This document shows positions 16,392 through 24,399 of a stretch of 64,000 nucleotides of DNA, one piece after another. The notes under the pieces were generated by a model that worked only from the letters and a program-made list of their open reading frames with translations, searched no databases and was not told the DNA's origin. Both the position numbers and the translations under genes were made by a program. Source of the DNA: Ardenticatenales bacterium. GTDB lineage: Bacteria > Chloroflexota > Anaerolineae > Promineifilales > Promineifilaceae. Location: the NCBI GenBank assembly GCA_020634575.1, contig JACKBM010000028.1, forward strand, positions 11,977 to 75,976, written 5' to 3'. The stretch's first letter is position 1. Every line of letters starts with the position of its first letter.

Positions 16392-16520
16392 GCCACGGAT
16401 TAACACAGATTAACTCGGATTTTCTTGTGTGAATTCACATCGAACGGAAGTCACAGACCAAATCAAAAAAAATCCGTGCCAGCTTGTGCTGAGCGAAGCG
16501 AAGTATGCCAATCCGTGGCC
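16392..16520. repeat. CACGGATT inverted repeat, copy 2, with an inner insertion
   Basis: The left arm (16392-16424) starts GCCACGGATTAACACAGAT. The right arm (16468-16520) ends CCAATCCGTGGCC but is interrupted by about 20 nt of TGCTGAGCGAAGCGAAG, itself a short sequence of the dispersed-repeat kind. The left arm has some changes (ACACAGATT, ACTCGGATT). Confidence 0.7.
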
Positions 16521-16529
16521 ATGTTCTTA

Positions 16530-17201
16530 TTACTCGTCGCCCGGGACGCCATAGCTGGGGGCAGCGGTCGGGTTGTCGGCGCGGAGGATATAGTCGGCCA
16601 TTTGCGGCTGATACACAGCCCAGACGCGGCCAAGCTCAGCCACCGGCGCCTCATGCCAATCCACCCGCAGATCCACAATCGGCCACGGCTGAGTATGGCA
16701 GACAACCAGCGCCGCCGAATGGACCGGCCCCGCCTCGCCCCCTGCGGCCAGCCCAGCCGCCAGTGCCGCCAGTAACCGCTCCGCCAGATGACCGCTGCTG
16801 GCCGCAAAGGCGGTTGTCATCGCCGCCGGCACCTCCTCATGCGCCAGCAAATTGCCGGCCGCCACACAATCAACCCCAGCTGCCGTTGCATGCACACCCA
16901 GCGCGTTGGCGCCGGAGTAGTGGGCGCTGTTCCCGGCCCGATCCAGCAAGGCTAACTGCCGGTACGCCGGGTACGGTTCGATGGTTAACAGGTGGGCCAG
17001 GCCGTCCGCCGCGCTGGCGCCCCGCCCCATCTCCTCCAGCCCCAGCGGTCCCAGCGCCGGATTGGTTACATTCTGCGTCAACACCACGCCGCTACCGGCC
17101 CGGACCCAGAGACAGCGCGCCCCCACTGCCGGGCTGGACGTCGTGATGACGCCGCCCACCATCCCCGTCTCGGCGCAGCGGCCGGCCAATGAAAATGTCA
17201 T
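16530..17201 (-). CDS. DUF1028-family putative Ntn-hydrolase-like protein
   Basis: The 223-residue protein has the family start TFSLAGRCAETGMVGGVITTSSPAVG and GNLLAHEEVPAAMTTAF, close to the DUF1028 consensus GN-x-L. The family is thought to have an Ntn-hydrolase fold, with an unknown reaction, perhaps on amides or peptides. The gene overlaps its RidA neighbour by 4 nt (ATGA), so the two are translated together. DUF1028 and RidA genes lie together in many genomes, which fits a role in handling reactive enamine/imine or amide metabolites (inference). Confidence 0.85.
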   Translation of the reverse strand: MTFSLAGRCAETGMVGGVITTSSPAVGARCLWVRAGSGVVLTQNVTNPALGPLGLEEMGRGASAADGLAHLLTIEPYPAYRQLALLDRAGNSAHYSGANALGVHATAAGVDCVAAGNLLAHEEVPAAMTTAFAASSGHLAERLLAALAAGLAAGGEAGPVHSAALVVCHTQPWPIVDLRVDWHEAPVAELGRVWAVYQPQMADYILRADNPTAAPSYGVPGDE

Positions 17202-17617
17202 GGCATCTCCTCCGCCGGGATCACCGCCTCGATGTCGATCTCCATCAGATACTCCGGCTTGGCCAGACCGCTGACAATAAGGCCCGTCGAAACCGGGTAA
17301 ACCCCTTTCAGCCAGCGCCCCACCACCTGGTACACCGGCTCCCGATAAGCCCGGTCGGTAATGTAGATCGTCACCTTACAGATATGGGCCAATTTCGAAC
17401 CCGCCTCTTCCAGCAAGATCTGGGCACAGCGCATCGCATTCTCAGCCTGCGCCGCGGCGTCGCCAATGCCGACGATATTGCCGTCCAGGTCCATTGCCGT
17501 CTGCCCACGCAGAAAAATGCGGTTACCAGCGATCACCGCCATGGACAGGTCGTTATCCAGACTCTGCTCCGGATACGCGTCCTTCGTATTAAATTTCCGC
17601 AATCGAATATGAGCCAT
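17198..17617 (-). CDS. RidA/YjgF family protein
   Basis: The 139-residue protein is a Rid-family trimer subunit, with NRIFLRGQTAMDLDGNIVG as the N-terminal core and the helix AAAQAENAMRCAQILLEEAG, and VTIYITDRAYREPVYQVVGRW. Archetypal RidA has a catalytic Arg in the R-x-P-V-Y region; here TGLIVSGLAKPEYLMEIDIEAV ends the protein with the late conserved Glu (EIDIEA). RidA hydrolyses 2-aminoacrylate-type enamines; subfamily members act on other substrates. The start at 17617 follows GGAGGAAAG. It is co-translated with the DUF1028 gene. Confidence 0.88.
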   Translation of the reverse strand: MAHIRLRKFNTKDAYPEQSLDNDLSMAVIAGNRIFLRGQTAMDLDGNIVGIGDAAAQAENAMRCAQILLEEAGSKLAHICKVTIYITDRAYREPVYQVVGRWLKGVYPVSTGLIVSGLAKPEYLMEIDIEAVIPAEEMP

Positions 17618-17637
17618 CTTTCCTCCGGGTGAAGAGT

Positions 17638-17782
17638 GGCCACGGATTAGCACGGATTCCACACGGATTTTTTCATTTGGTCAGGCGATAGTTGTTCACC
17701 ATGGCTGTTGAACCACAAAAAGAATCCGTGATAAATCTGTGTTAATCCGTGGCCAAAGTTCTGTGCTAATCCGTGGCCAAAG
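17638..17782. repeat. CACGGATT inverted repeat, copy 3, reaching into a gene end
   Basis: The left arm from 17638 starts GGCCACGGATTAGCACGGAT, and the right arm (17725-17758) ends TGTTAATCCGTGGCC. A second right-arm half follows at once (TGCTAATCCGTGGCCAAAGT, 17763-17782). That extra half overlaps the 3' end of the hydroxylase gene and provides its last codons and stop. Confidence 0.85.
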
Positions 17783-19223
17783 TCCTCTCCGACAAATCGG
17801 CGGCGCGGCGGACGAAGTCCAGGGGGCCGTCGAAGTCGAAGTTACGATAAACTGCCGCCATGTTGGCAAAGGGCGGCGATTGGGCGAACAGGGCGAAGGT
17901 GAGCCGGTGGCCGGCGTAGTCTGAATTGAGCAGGTCGCGGGCGAAGGCCAGCAGTTTGCGCCGGTCGTCGGCCAGCCAATCGTCGTTCAGGGTGTAGAAC
18001 TTGTCCAGCCACGGCTTTGTCTCGGGGTCGGCAAAGGCTGCCGCATCCGGCGTCACGCAAACCTGGCCGCCGCACAGCTCCCGGGTCAGATGGACCATCG
18101 CCGGCAGGTTGGTCAGGGCGTGGACCCGGCCGGCGAACAGCAGCGACTGGTTCGGCATCAGCAGGCCGCCCGGGCTCTCCTCGGCCAGGGTAATGGCCGC
18201 CGTCAGATGCGCGCGAATCCCTTCGCGGTAAACCGCCAGCGTCCCGAGTTTCTCCTGGACAGCCTGCAGTTTATCCAGGCCTGTCTGCTTCAGGTTGTGC
18301 AAGGCGGCGCCAATCAGCATGTCGGCATAGACCAGAATGCGTTGGGTGTAGGGAAAAGCGCTGTAACGGTGCAACGTCGCCCGAATGTAGCTGGCGGCAG
18401 CCGTGTGCCGGTAGAACAGCACGTTTTCCCAGGGTATTTCCACGTCATCAAAGATGATGAGCGTATCAACCTCATCAAATTTGTTGGCGAGGGGATAGTC
18501 TGCCGCCGGCGCCCGACCGGCAAAGCCGGTGCGACAAATGTGCCGGATGCCCGGCGCCCCCATCTCGGCGATGAAGCCCACGGCATAATCGGACAGCTCA
18601 GCGTTGCCCCAGTTGGCGATGGTCGGCTTCACAAACGCCTGGTTGGCGTAAGCCGCCGCCGTCTCAAACTTCGCCCCGCGCACCACAATACCCCGATCCG
18701 TCTCCCGGACAACATGTAGCAGCATATCGGGGTCCTGATCCTGGGGGCGCTTGGAGCGATCCCCTTTGGGATCGGTGTTGGCGGAGACATGAAACGGGTC
18801 GGCGACGAGCGCTTTGGTCACATGGGCGCGAATATTGGCGCTAAAACGGGGATCGACGCTGTTCAACATCTCCTGGCCGTCGTAAAGCGACCAGACCTCA
18901 CCGATCGTCTCATCCCCGACCCGGGTGACAACGCCATTGACAGCGTTCATCACCGCGTTGACGCCATTAAATTTGTCCCACCAGTCGGCCTGAGTACGAG
19001 GCGGTTTGTAGAACATGGCGTTGGTCTCACCATTGGCTTCGTCCTGGTAAGTCAATAGCGCCTGGTGGGCCGGCTCATGTTGCATGTCGTACATGCGCGC
19101 GCGCAGATCGACCAATGGCTTGAAGGCCGGATGGCTGGGCACGTCCGCCACCTTTTCCCCATTGATCCAGACCTGCCGCCCATCCCGGATTGATTCGATA
19201 TACTCTGCCCCTGTACGGATCAT
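17766..19223 (-). CDS. 4-hydroxyphenylacetate 3-hydroxylase (HpaB)-family flavin monooxygenase
   Basis: The 485-residue length suits HpaB large subunits. The N-terminal helices are IRTGAEYIESIRDGRQVWING. DPKGDRSKRPQDQDPD is the typical loop, and GIVVRGAKFETAAAYAN and DDVEIPWENVLFYRH are FAD/substrate-region motifs. Family members use FADH2 to hydroxylate phenols, and some relatives are 4-hydroxybutyryl-CoA dehydratases, but the Cys pair that would bind the [4Fe-4S] cluster of the latter is absent. No HpaC-type reductase is in the window. The last residues (TLATD) and the stop come from a CACGGATT repeat, so the native C-terminus was probably replaced. It is divergent from ald. Confidence 0.8.
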   Translation of the reverse strand: MIRTGAEYIESIRDGRQVWINGEKVADVPSHPAFKPLVDLRARMYDMQHEPAHQALLTYQDEANGETNAMFYKPPRTQADWWDKFNGVNAVMNAVNGVVTRVGDETIGEVWSLYDGQEMLNSVDPRFSANIRAHVTKALVADPFHVSANTDPKGDRSKRPQDQDPDMLLHVVRETDRGIVVRGAKFETAAAYANQAFVKPTIANWGNAELSDYAVGFIAEMGAPGIRHICRTGFAGRAPAADYPLANKFDEVDTLIIFDDVEIPWENVLFYRHTAAASYIRATLHRYSAFPYTQRILVYADMLIGAALHNLKQTGLDKLQAVQEKLGTLAVYREGIRAHLTAAITLAEESPGGLLMPNQSLLFAGRVHALTNLPAMVHLTRELCGGQVCVTPDAAAFADPETKPWLDKFYTLNDDWLADDRRKLLAFARDLLNSDYAGHRLTFALFAQSPPFANMAAVYRNFDFDGPLDFVRRAADLSERTLATD

Positions 19224-19427
19224 ATTGCCTCTCCTGTTCGTTGCCAGCCATAGCCGCCGGACCATTTGTTAAGCATCAGTGCCGCCCAAGGATAACCCAA
19301 ACCAGCAAGGGGTAACAGCGAACATCGTCATCACCAATTTTGATGATGAGTGACTGAGGCTGATGGTGACAGTTGACAGCGGTTAGTTCTGATAGCCCCT
19401 GTTAACCTTAGGTGCGGAGGTAAAGAG

Positions 19428-20570
19428 ATGACAACAATAGGCATTCCTCGTGAAGTGCGTGATTTGGAAATGCGGGTGGGGCTGTCACCGGCCGGTGTCC
19501 TCAGCCTGACCCAGGCGGGTCACACCGTCATCATCGAGCACAACGCCGGCCGCGGCGCCGGCTTTAGTGACGAAAGCTATCAGGAAGTGGGCGCCCAGGT
19601 GCTCTATTCGGCGGCTGAAGTCTATGGGCGGGCCGATATCATCGCCAAAATCGCCCGGCTGACCGAGAAAGAGTATCCGCTGCTCCGGCCAGGGCAGACG
19701 ATTTTCTCCTTCCTGCACCTGGCGGTGGCTTCGCCGGACTTGCTGCAGATCCTGGAGGAAAAGCAAATTACCGCGATTGCCTATGAAATGGTTGCTGCCC
19801 CGGACGGGCACCGGCCGGTCCTCCACCCCGCCAGCGAAATCGCCGGCCGGATGGCGCCGCTCATTGCCGGCCATCTGCTGCGCAGCGACCTCCAACTCCC
19901 CGGCCACGAGGGGCTGGGCATCCTCCTGGGCGGCATTCCCGGCGTGCCGGCGGCAGCCGTCGTCATCCTGGGTGGCGGCACGCTCGGCGCCAACGCCGCC
20001 CGCAGCTTCCTTGGCCTGGGCACCGAAGTGACCTTGCTGGACCACAACCTGCGCCTGCTGCAACAGTTGGATGAGAAAATGGACGGCCGGCTCAACACGA
20101 TGTACGCCAATCCGCACAACATCCGCCGCGCTGCCCTCTTTGCCGATGTCCTGATCTGTGCCATTTCGGCGCCCGGTAACCGGATTCCCATCCTGATTGG
20201 CCAGGACGTGGTCCGCCAGATGCGCAACGGCAGCGTCATCATCGACTACACCATCGACGATGGCGGCTGCGTCGCCACCAGCCGGCCGACATCGTTGCGC
20301 GACCCGGCTTACGTGGCCGAAGGGGTAGTGCATTATTGCGTGCCGAATATGACGGCCGGCTATGCCCGCACCACCAGCTACGCCATCACCAACGCCGCCC
20401 TGCCCTACCTGCTCAAGGTGGCGGATGAAGGACTGGGCGCCGCCTGCGGTCATTACTCAGAACTGGGCGCCGGCCTTAACTTGCTGAATGGCGATCTGGT
20501 CCATGCCGGCCTGGCGGCTGCCCTCGGCCGGACGCCAGCCAACCTTGGGAACACGGAGGCAGCGGCATGA
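19428..20570 (+). CDS. ald: Alanine dehydrogenase
   Basis: The 380-residue protein belongs to the AlaDH/transhydrogenase family. It starts TTIGIPREVRDLEMRVGLSP, and TEKEYPLLRPGQTIFSFLHLA carries the Lys and His (K/H) used in catalysis. VVILGGGTLGANAARSFLGLG is the NAD-binding loop. IDDGGC replaces the usual (V)DQGGC near the active-site Asp. It interconverts L-alanine and pyruvate with NAD. GGAGG precedes the ATG. It overlaps the CoA-transferase gene by 4 nt, which suggests a joint amino-acid or keto-acid route. Other members of this fold, such as lysine-pathway dehydrogenases, are less likely. Confidence 0.85.
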   Translation: MTTIGIPREVRDLEMRVGLSPAGVLSLTQAGHTVIIEHNAGRGAGFSDESYQEVGAQVLYSAAEVYGRADIIAKIARLTEKEYPLLRPGQTIFSFLHLAVASPDLLQILEEKQITAIAYEMVAAPDGHRPVLHPASEIAGRMAPLIAGHLLRSDLQLPGHEGLGILLGGIPGVPAAAVVILGGGTLGANAARSFLGLGTEVTLLDHNLRLLQQLDEKMDGRLNTMYANPHNIRRAALFADVLICAISAPGNRIPILIGQDVVRQMRNGSVIIDYTIDDGGCVATSRPTSLRDPAYVAEGVVHYCVPNMTAGYARTTSYAITNAALPYLLKVADEGLGAACGHYSELGAGLNLLNGDLVHAGLAAALGRTPANLGNTEAAA

Positions 20571-21862
20571 GTTGGGAAACGGTCTATCAAGCCAAACTCA
20601 CTGACGCCGCCACCGCGGTCTCTCACATTCAATCCGGACAACGGGTCTACATCGGCGGCGGCGCCGGCGTGCCGCGCACCCTGACCGACGCACTCGGCGC
20701 ACGGCAGGACGATCTCCGCGATGTGGAGCTGACCCACATCCTCACCTTCGCTGACGCGCCCTACGCCAAACCCGGCCGGGAAGCGATGTTTCGCGTCAAC
20801 GCCCTGTTCATCGGCGCCAACGTCCGCCAGGCTGTGAATGAGGGCCGGGCCGATTTTACGCCCGTTTTTCTCTCGGAAATCCCGGATCTGTTCCGGCGGG
20901 AGATCCTGCCCCTCGACGTCGCGCTAATCTCGCTATCACCACCGGATGAACACGGCTTTTGCAGCTTTGGCGTTGAAGTAGGCGTCACGAAGCCCGCCGC
21001 CGAGAACGCCCGCATCATCATCGCTGAGATTAATCGACAAATGCCCCGCTGTCTGGGCGACAGCTTTATCCACGTCAATCGCCTCGACTACGTTGTGCCA
21101 GTTGATTACCCGCTGCCGCTGTCTCCACAGGGCGGCAGCAGCGACGTCCACCTGCAGATCGGCCAGCACGTCGCCGAGATGATTCCGGATGGCGCCACCC
21201 TGCAGATGGGCATCGGCAACATCCCCGATGCCGTGCTCAAGAGCCTCACCCATCACAAGGATCTCGGTGTCCACACGGAGATGTTTTCCGATGGCGTTAT
21301 TGACCTGGTCGACCAGGGCATCATCAGCTGCAGCCGCAAAACATTCCATCCGGGCAAGATCGTGGCCGGCTTTCTCTTCGGCTCGCAGCGACTCTACGAC
21401 TTTGTCCATAACAACCCGTTGATCGAGATGCACCCCATCGACTACGTCAACGACCCCTTCAACATCGCCCGCAACAATAACATGGTGGCGATCAACTCGG
21501 CGATGCAGATCGACCTGACCGGTCAGGTCTGCGCCGACTCCATTGGCTCCCGCTTTTACAGCGGTGTCGGTGGTCAGGTCGACTTCATCCGCGGCGCGGC
21601 CCGGTCGCCAGGCGGCCTGCCCATCATCGCCTGCCAGGCCACGGCGCAGGACGGGAAGGTCAGCCGCATCGTGCCTACTCTGTATGAAGGCAGCGGCGTT
21701 GTCACCAGCCGCAATGATGTGCATTATGTGGTGACAGAATATGGCGTCGCTTCACTCCATGGCCGCACTATTCGCGAGCGGGTCAAGGCCCTGATCAACA
21801 TCGCCCATCCGCAATTTCGCGACGAGCTGCGTTACGGGGCCGAGAAGCTGGGTTATTTATAG
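20567..21862 (+). CDS. Acetyl-CoA hydrolase/transferase-family protein (4-hydroxybutyrate CoA-transferase-like)
   Basis: The 431-residue protein is a class I CoA-transferase of the Cat2/AbfT type. GQRVYIGGGAGVPRTLTDAL is the N-terminal CoA-binding part. ATLQMGIGNIPDAVL is the Gly-rich loop, and the catalytic Glu is visible in HTEMFSDGVIDL. GGQVDFIRGAARSPGG is the conserved C-terminal loop. It swaps CoA between acetyl-CoA and a short acid such as 4-hydroxybutyrate, butyrate or propionate. ATGA overlap with ald suggests coupling, for example disposal of acids from amino-acid breakdown. The substrate is not fixed by the sequence. Confidence 0.88.
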   Translation: MSWETVYQAKLTDAATAVSHIQSGQRVYIGGGAGVPRTLTDALGARQDDLRDVELTHILTFADAPYAKPGREAMFRVNALFIGANVRQAVNEGRADFTPVFLSEIPDLFRREILPLDVALISLSPPDEHGFCSFGVEVGVTKPAAENARIIIAEINRQMPRCLGDSFIHVNRLDYVVPVDYPLPLSPQGGSSDVHLQIGQHVAEMIPDGATLQMGIGNIPDAVLKSLTHHKDLGVHTEMFSDGVIDLVDQGIISCSRKTFHPGKIVAGFLFGSQRLYDFVHNNPLIEMHPIDYVNDPFNIARNNNMVAINSAMQIDLTGQVCADSIGSRFYSGVGGQVDFIRGAARSPGGLPIIACQATAQDGKVSRIVPTLYEGSGVVTSRNDVHYVVTEYGVASLHGRTIRERVKALINIAHPQFRDELRYGAEKLGYL

Positions 21863-21863
21863 C

Positions 21864-21872
21864 TGGTATACT
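21864..21872 (+). promoter_or_regulatory. Extended -10 promoter (TGGTATACT) for the second ABC exporter
   Basis: TG-G-TATACT is a good extended -10, placed just after the CoA-transferase stop codon and about 60 nt before the ABC gene. No clear -35 is needed for this type. Pattern evidence only. Confidence 0.45.
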
Positions 21873-21930
21873 TGTACCGTTCAGACAAGTTTTGGCAACC
21901 GGCCGGTCCCATTCCGCGTAAAGGCGAATT

Positions 21931-22722
21931 ATGAGTGAAGTAGCAGCCACACCCTATGCAATTGAAGCCGTTGGGCTAAGCAAACAGTTCGACAAGAAGC
22001 TCGCCGTCAATGACCTGAATTTACGCGTCGCCGAAGGCGAGTTCTTCGGCTTTCTGGGTCCCAATGGCGCCGGCAAATCCACCACCATCAAGATGCTGGT
22101 CGGCTTGCTGCGCCCCAGCGCCGGCCAGGCGATCATCAACGGCCATGATATGTGGCGTGACCCGCTGGCGGCCAAACAGCAGATCGGTGTACTGCCCGAA
22201 GGTTTGGCTCTCTACCCCCGCCTGACCGCCCGCGAATTTATCCATTTTGCCGGCACCATGTACGGGCTGGACGACGAAACCATCATCCAGCGCACCAATG
22301 ACCTGTTGGATTTGGTCGATCTGGACAAGGATGCGGACAAATTAATCGTCGACTATTCCCACGGTATGCGCAAAAAGACGGCCCTGGCTGCGGCCATCAT
22401 ACACACCCCCCGCGTCCTGTTCCTGGATGAGCCTTTTGAAGGGGTTGACGCCATCACCATCCGGGCCATTCGCGGCGTCCTGCAACGGCTGCGCGAACGG
22501 GGCACAACCATCTTTTTCTCTTCTCACATCCTCGAAATCGTCGAGAGGCTGTGTACCCGTGTCGCCGTCATTAACGAAGGCCGGCTGGTCGCTGAAGGCA
22601 CCATCCCGGAACTGCGCGCCCGGGTCGCTACCGGCGATCAATCCAACCTGGAAGATCTGTTCCTGAAAGCCGTTGGGGCCGCTGACGAAGCTGACGAGGA
22701 TAACCTGTCATGGCTACGGTGA
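21931..22722 (+). CDS. ABC transporter ATP-binding protein
   Basis: The 263-residue ATPase has Walker A GPNGAGKST, Q-loop IGVLPEGLALYPRL, a divergent signature YSHGMRKKTALAAA (LSGGQ replaced by YSHGM, common in ABC-2/YhaQ-like exporters), Walker B LFLDEPFEGVD and H-loop FFSSHILEIVER. It overlaps the permease gene by 13 bp. The pair resembles exporters of the NatA or EcsA type. The start at 21931 was chosen because it begins the N-terminal strand (AIEAVGLSKQF) at the right distance. Confidence 0.9.
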   Translation: MSEVAATPYAIEAVGLSKQFDKKLAVNDLNLRVAEGEFFGFLGPNGAGKSTTIKMLVGLLRPSAGQAIINGHDMWRDPLAAKQQIGVLPEGLALYPRLTAREFIHFAGTMYGLDDETIIQRTNDLLDLVDLDKDADKLIVDYSHGMRKKTALAAAIIHTPRVLFLDEPFEGVDAITIRAIRGVLQRLRERGTTIFFSSHILEIVERLCTRVAVINEGRLVAEGTIPELRARVATGDQSNLEDLFLKAVGAADEADEDNLSWLR

Positions 22723-24362
22723 ACTGGCGCCAGCAGCGCGCTTTGCTCGCCCTGCGCGGCCGCCTGACCCTGCGCCAGTTTATGCGCGAACCGGGCCAGA
22801 TTTTTGGCGTGATTGTCGTCATCGCCATCTTTGTGCCCCTGTTCCTGGGGCTCGCCGCCGGCGTCGCCCTGGCTTACTATTTTTGGACTGAGCCATGGAC
22901 CTCACTCGTCCTGGGCGGCGCCTTTTTTATTGCCTGGCTTATCTGGATCACCTTCCCCATCTTCTTTAACAGCCTGGCCGAAAATTTCGATCTGAGCCGG
23001 CTCATCGTCTTCCCCATCAGCCGGCGTGACCTGCTGGCCAGCACCATCATCGGCTCTATTCTCGATTACCCGATGTATTTCCTGCTGCCGCTCTCCGCGG
23101 CGGTCCTGGTCAGTTGGGGTCTGGGGCCACAGCTCATTTTGGTCATCCCGGCCCTAATCGTCGGCTATGGCGTGATGCTGCTCTCTGGCCAGTTGGTCAC
23201 GTTGCTTTTGGGGGCTATCCTGCAAAGTCGCCGCTTTCGCGATGCCCTGATGCTGATGTTTTCCCTGCTCGGGCTAAGCTGCATGTTTACCAACCTGGTC
23301 GTCAACTATCTCAGTGAGCAGGTTCAATTTACGGGCACAAATGCCAGCGCCAACATTGGGGCTATCTTCAGCTTTCTGCAATGGCTGCCCCCGGGCGCCG
23401 TCGCCCAATCGATCCGCCTGTCAGCAACCGGTAATTGGCTCGCGGCAACCGGCTGGCTTCTGTATGCCGCCGCCTGGGTCGCGGTGATGGGCTGGCTCTG
23501 GTATCGGCTTGTCCATCGCCTCTTTGTCGGTTCCGGCTACGTCCTGCAATTGGGCGCCGGCGCCGAAAAGCAGAGCCGGCAGGAAGAGCGGCGCAGCCGG
23601 TTCAGCTGGATACCGGCCGATATCCGCGCCGTTGCCTTCAAGGAAATGAAGTCAGTCTGGCGGACACCCTCCCGGCGTCTCCTGCTGGTACAGGGGCTCT
23701 TTTTCCCGCTGGCGATGTTGATGCCCTTCTTCCTGGGCGGCCAGGAAAGCTTTGAGCTGCCGGCCTGGTTTGGGCTGGCCCTGTTGCCGATGGCTCTCCT
23801 GACCGAATGGGCGGCCACCATGAACATGTTAGGCTTCGAAGGGCGCGGCCTGCCGGCCTTATTGCTCCTGCCCTTCTCACCCCGCCGCTATTTTATGGGC
23901 AAGACGCTGGGCCTGGCATTGGTCAGCTTGCCATCGCTCTATCTGGTTGGCATCGTGCTGTTTTGGTTCAATGGCCACTGGTCTGTTCTCATCGGTCTGC
24001 TGCTGGTCCCGGCTGTTGCCCTTCTGGCCAGCGGTCTGAATGCCGTAATTTCAGCTTATTTCCCCACCCCCGTGAACCTGGAAAAGATGGCCGGGCGCAA
24101 CAACGGCGCCCGCGGGGGCCTCATTGCCGGCCTCTTTAATGGCATGGTGTCGCCGGCTCTGAATGGCCTCGTCTTTGCGCCGGTCATGCTGGCGATGATC
24201 GCTGCTTATCGTCTGGGGTGGTGGCTGGGGGTGTTAATCGTGCCTGCGGCCTACCTGTATGCTTACCTGGTCTTTCGCGTGACGGTCGGCTGGGCCGGCA
24301 AGCGGCTGCTGGCAGCCGGCCCCGAAATCATGGCCCAGGCCGCTCTCCCCGAAGATCGGTAG
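22710..24362 (+). CDS. Large ABC-exporter permease
   Basis: The 550-residue protein has about 12 predicted TM helices. The soluble start (WRQQRALLALRGRLTLRQFM) resembles the first amphipathic helix of EcsB/YhaP-type permeases. A cytoplasmic loop lies in the middle (AEKQSRQEERRSRFSWIPADIRAVAFKEMKSVWRTPSRR, about 285-325), after which a second similar set of helices follows, suggesting an internal duplication. It would act as a fused dimer with the ATPase at 21931. The substrate is unknown. Confidence 0.8.
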   Translation: MATVNWRQQRALLALRGRLTLRQFMREPGQIFGVIVVIAIFVPLFLGLAAGVALAYYFWTEPWTSLVLGGAFFIAWLIWITFPIFFNSLAENFDLSRLIVFPISRRDLLASTIIGSILDYPMYFLLPLSAAVLVSWGLGPQLILVIPALIVGYGVMLLSGQLVTLLLGAILQSRRFRDALMLMFSLLGLSCMFTNLVVNYLSEQVQFTGTNASANIGAIFSFLQWLPPGAVAQSIRLSATGNWLAATGWLLYAAAWVAVMGWLWYRLVHRLFVGSGYVLQLGAGAEKQSRQEERRSRFSWIPADIRAVAFKEMKSVWRTPSRRLLLVQGLFFPLAMLMPFFLGGQESFELPAWFGLALLPMALLTEWAATMNMLGFEGRGLPALLLLPFSPRRYFMGKTLGLALVSLPSLYLVGIVLFWFNGHWSVLIGLLLVPAVALLASGLNAVISAYFPTPVNLEKMAGRNNGARGGLIAGLFNGMVSPALNGLVFAPVMLAMIAAYRLGWWLGVLIVPAAYLYAYLVFRVTVGWAGKRLLAAGPEIMAQAALPEDR

Positions 24363-24371
24363 ACAATTCCA

Positions 24372-24380
24372 TGCTAGAAT
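24372..24380 (+). promoter_or_regulatory. Extended -10 promoter (TGCTAGAAT) with an RBS hairpin after it
   Basis: TG-C-TAGAAT lies 19 nt before the ATG of the phosphatase gene. The bases between include GCTCC-TTTT-GGAGC (24382-24395), whose 3' arm holds the GGAG ribosome-binding site. If transcription starts before 24382 this small hairpin could mask it; if it starts at the usual distance only part would be present. Confidence 0.4.
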
Positions 24381-24399
24381 AGCTCCTTTTGGAGCAACT

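Noticed and set aside
17766..19223. 4-hydroxybutyryl-CoA dehydratase (AbfD) identity, tempting because a 4-hydroxybutyrate CoA-transferase-like gene is near
   Set aside because: The Cys pair and further Cys that bind the [4Fe-4S] cluster in AbfD are not present; the sequence fits the HpaB hydroxylase branch.
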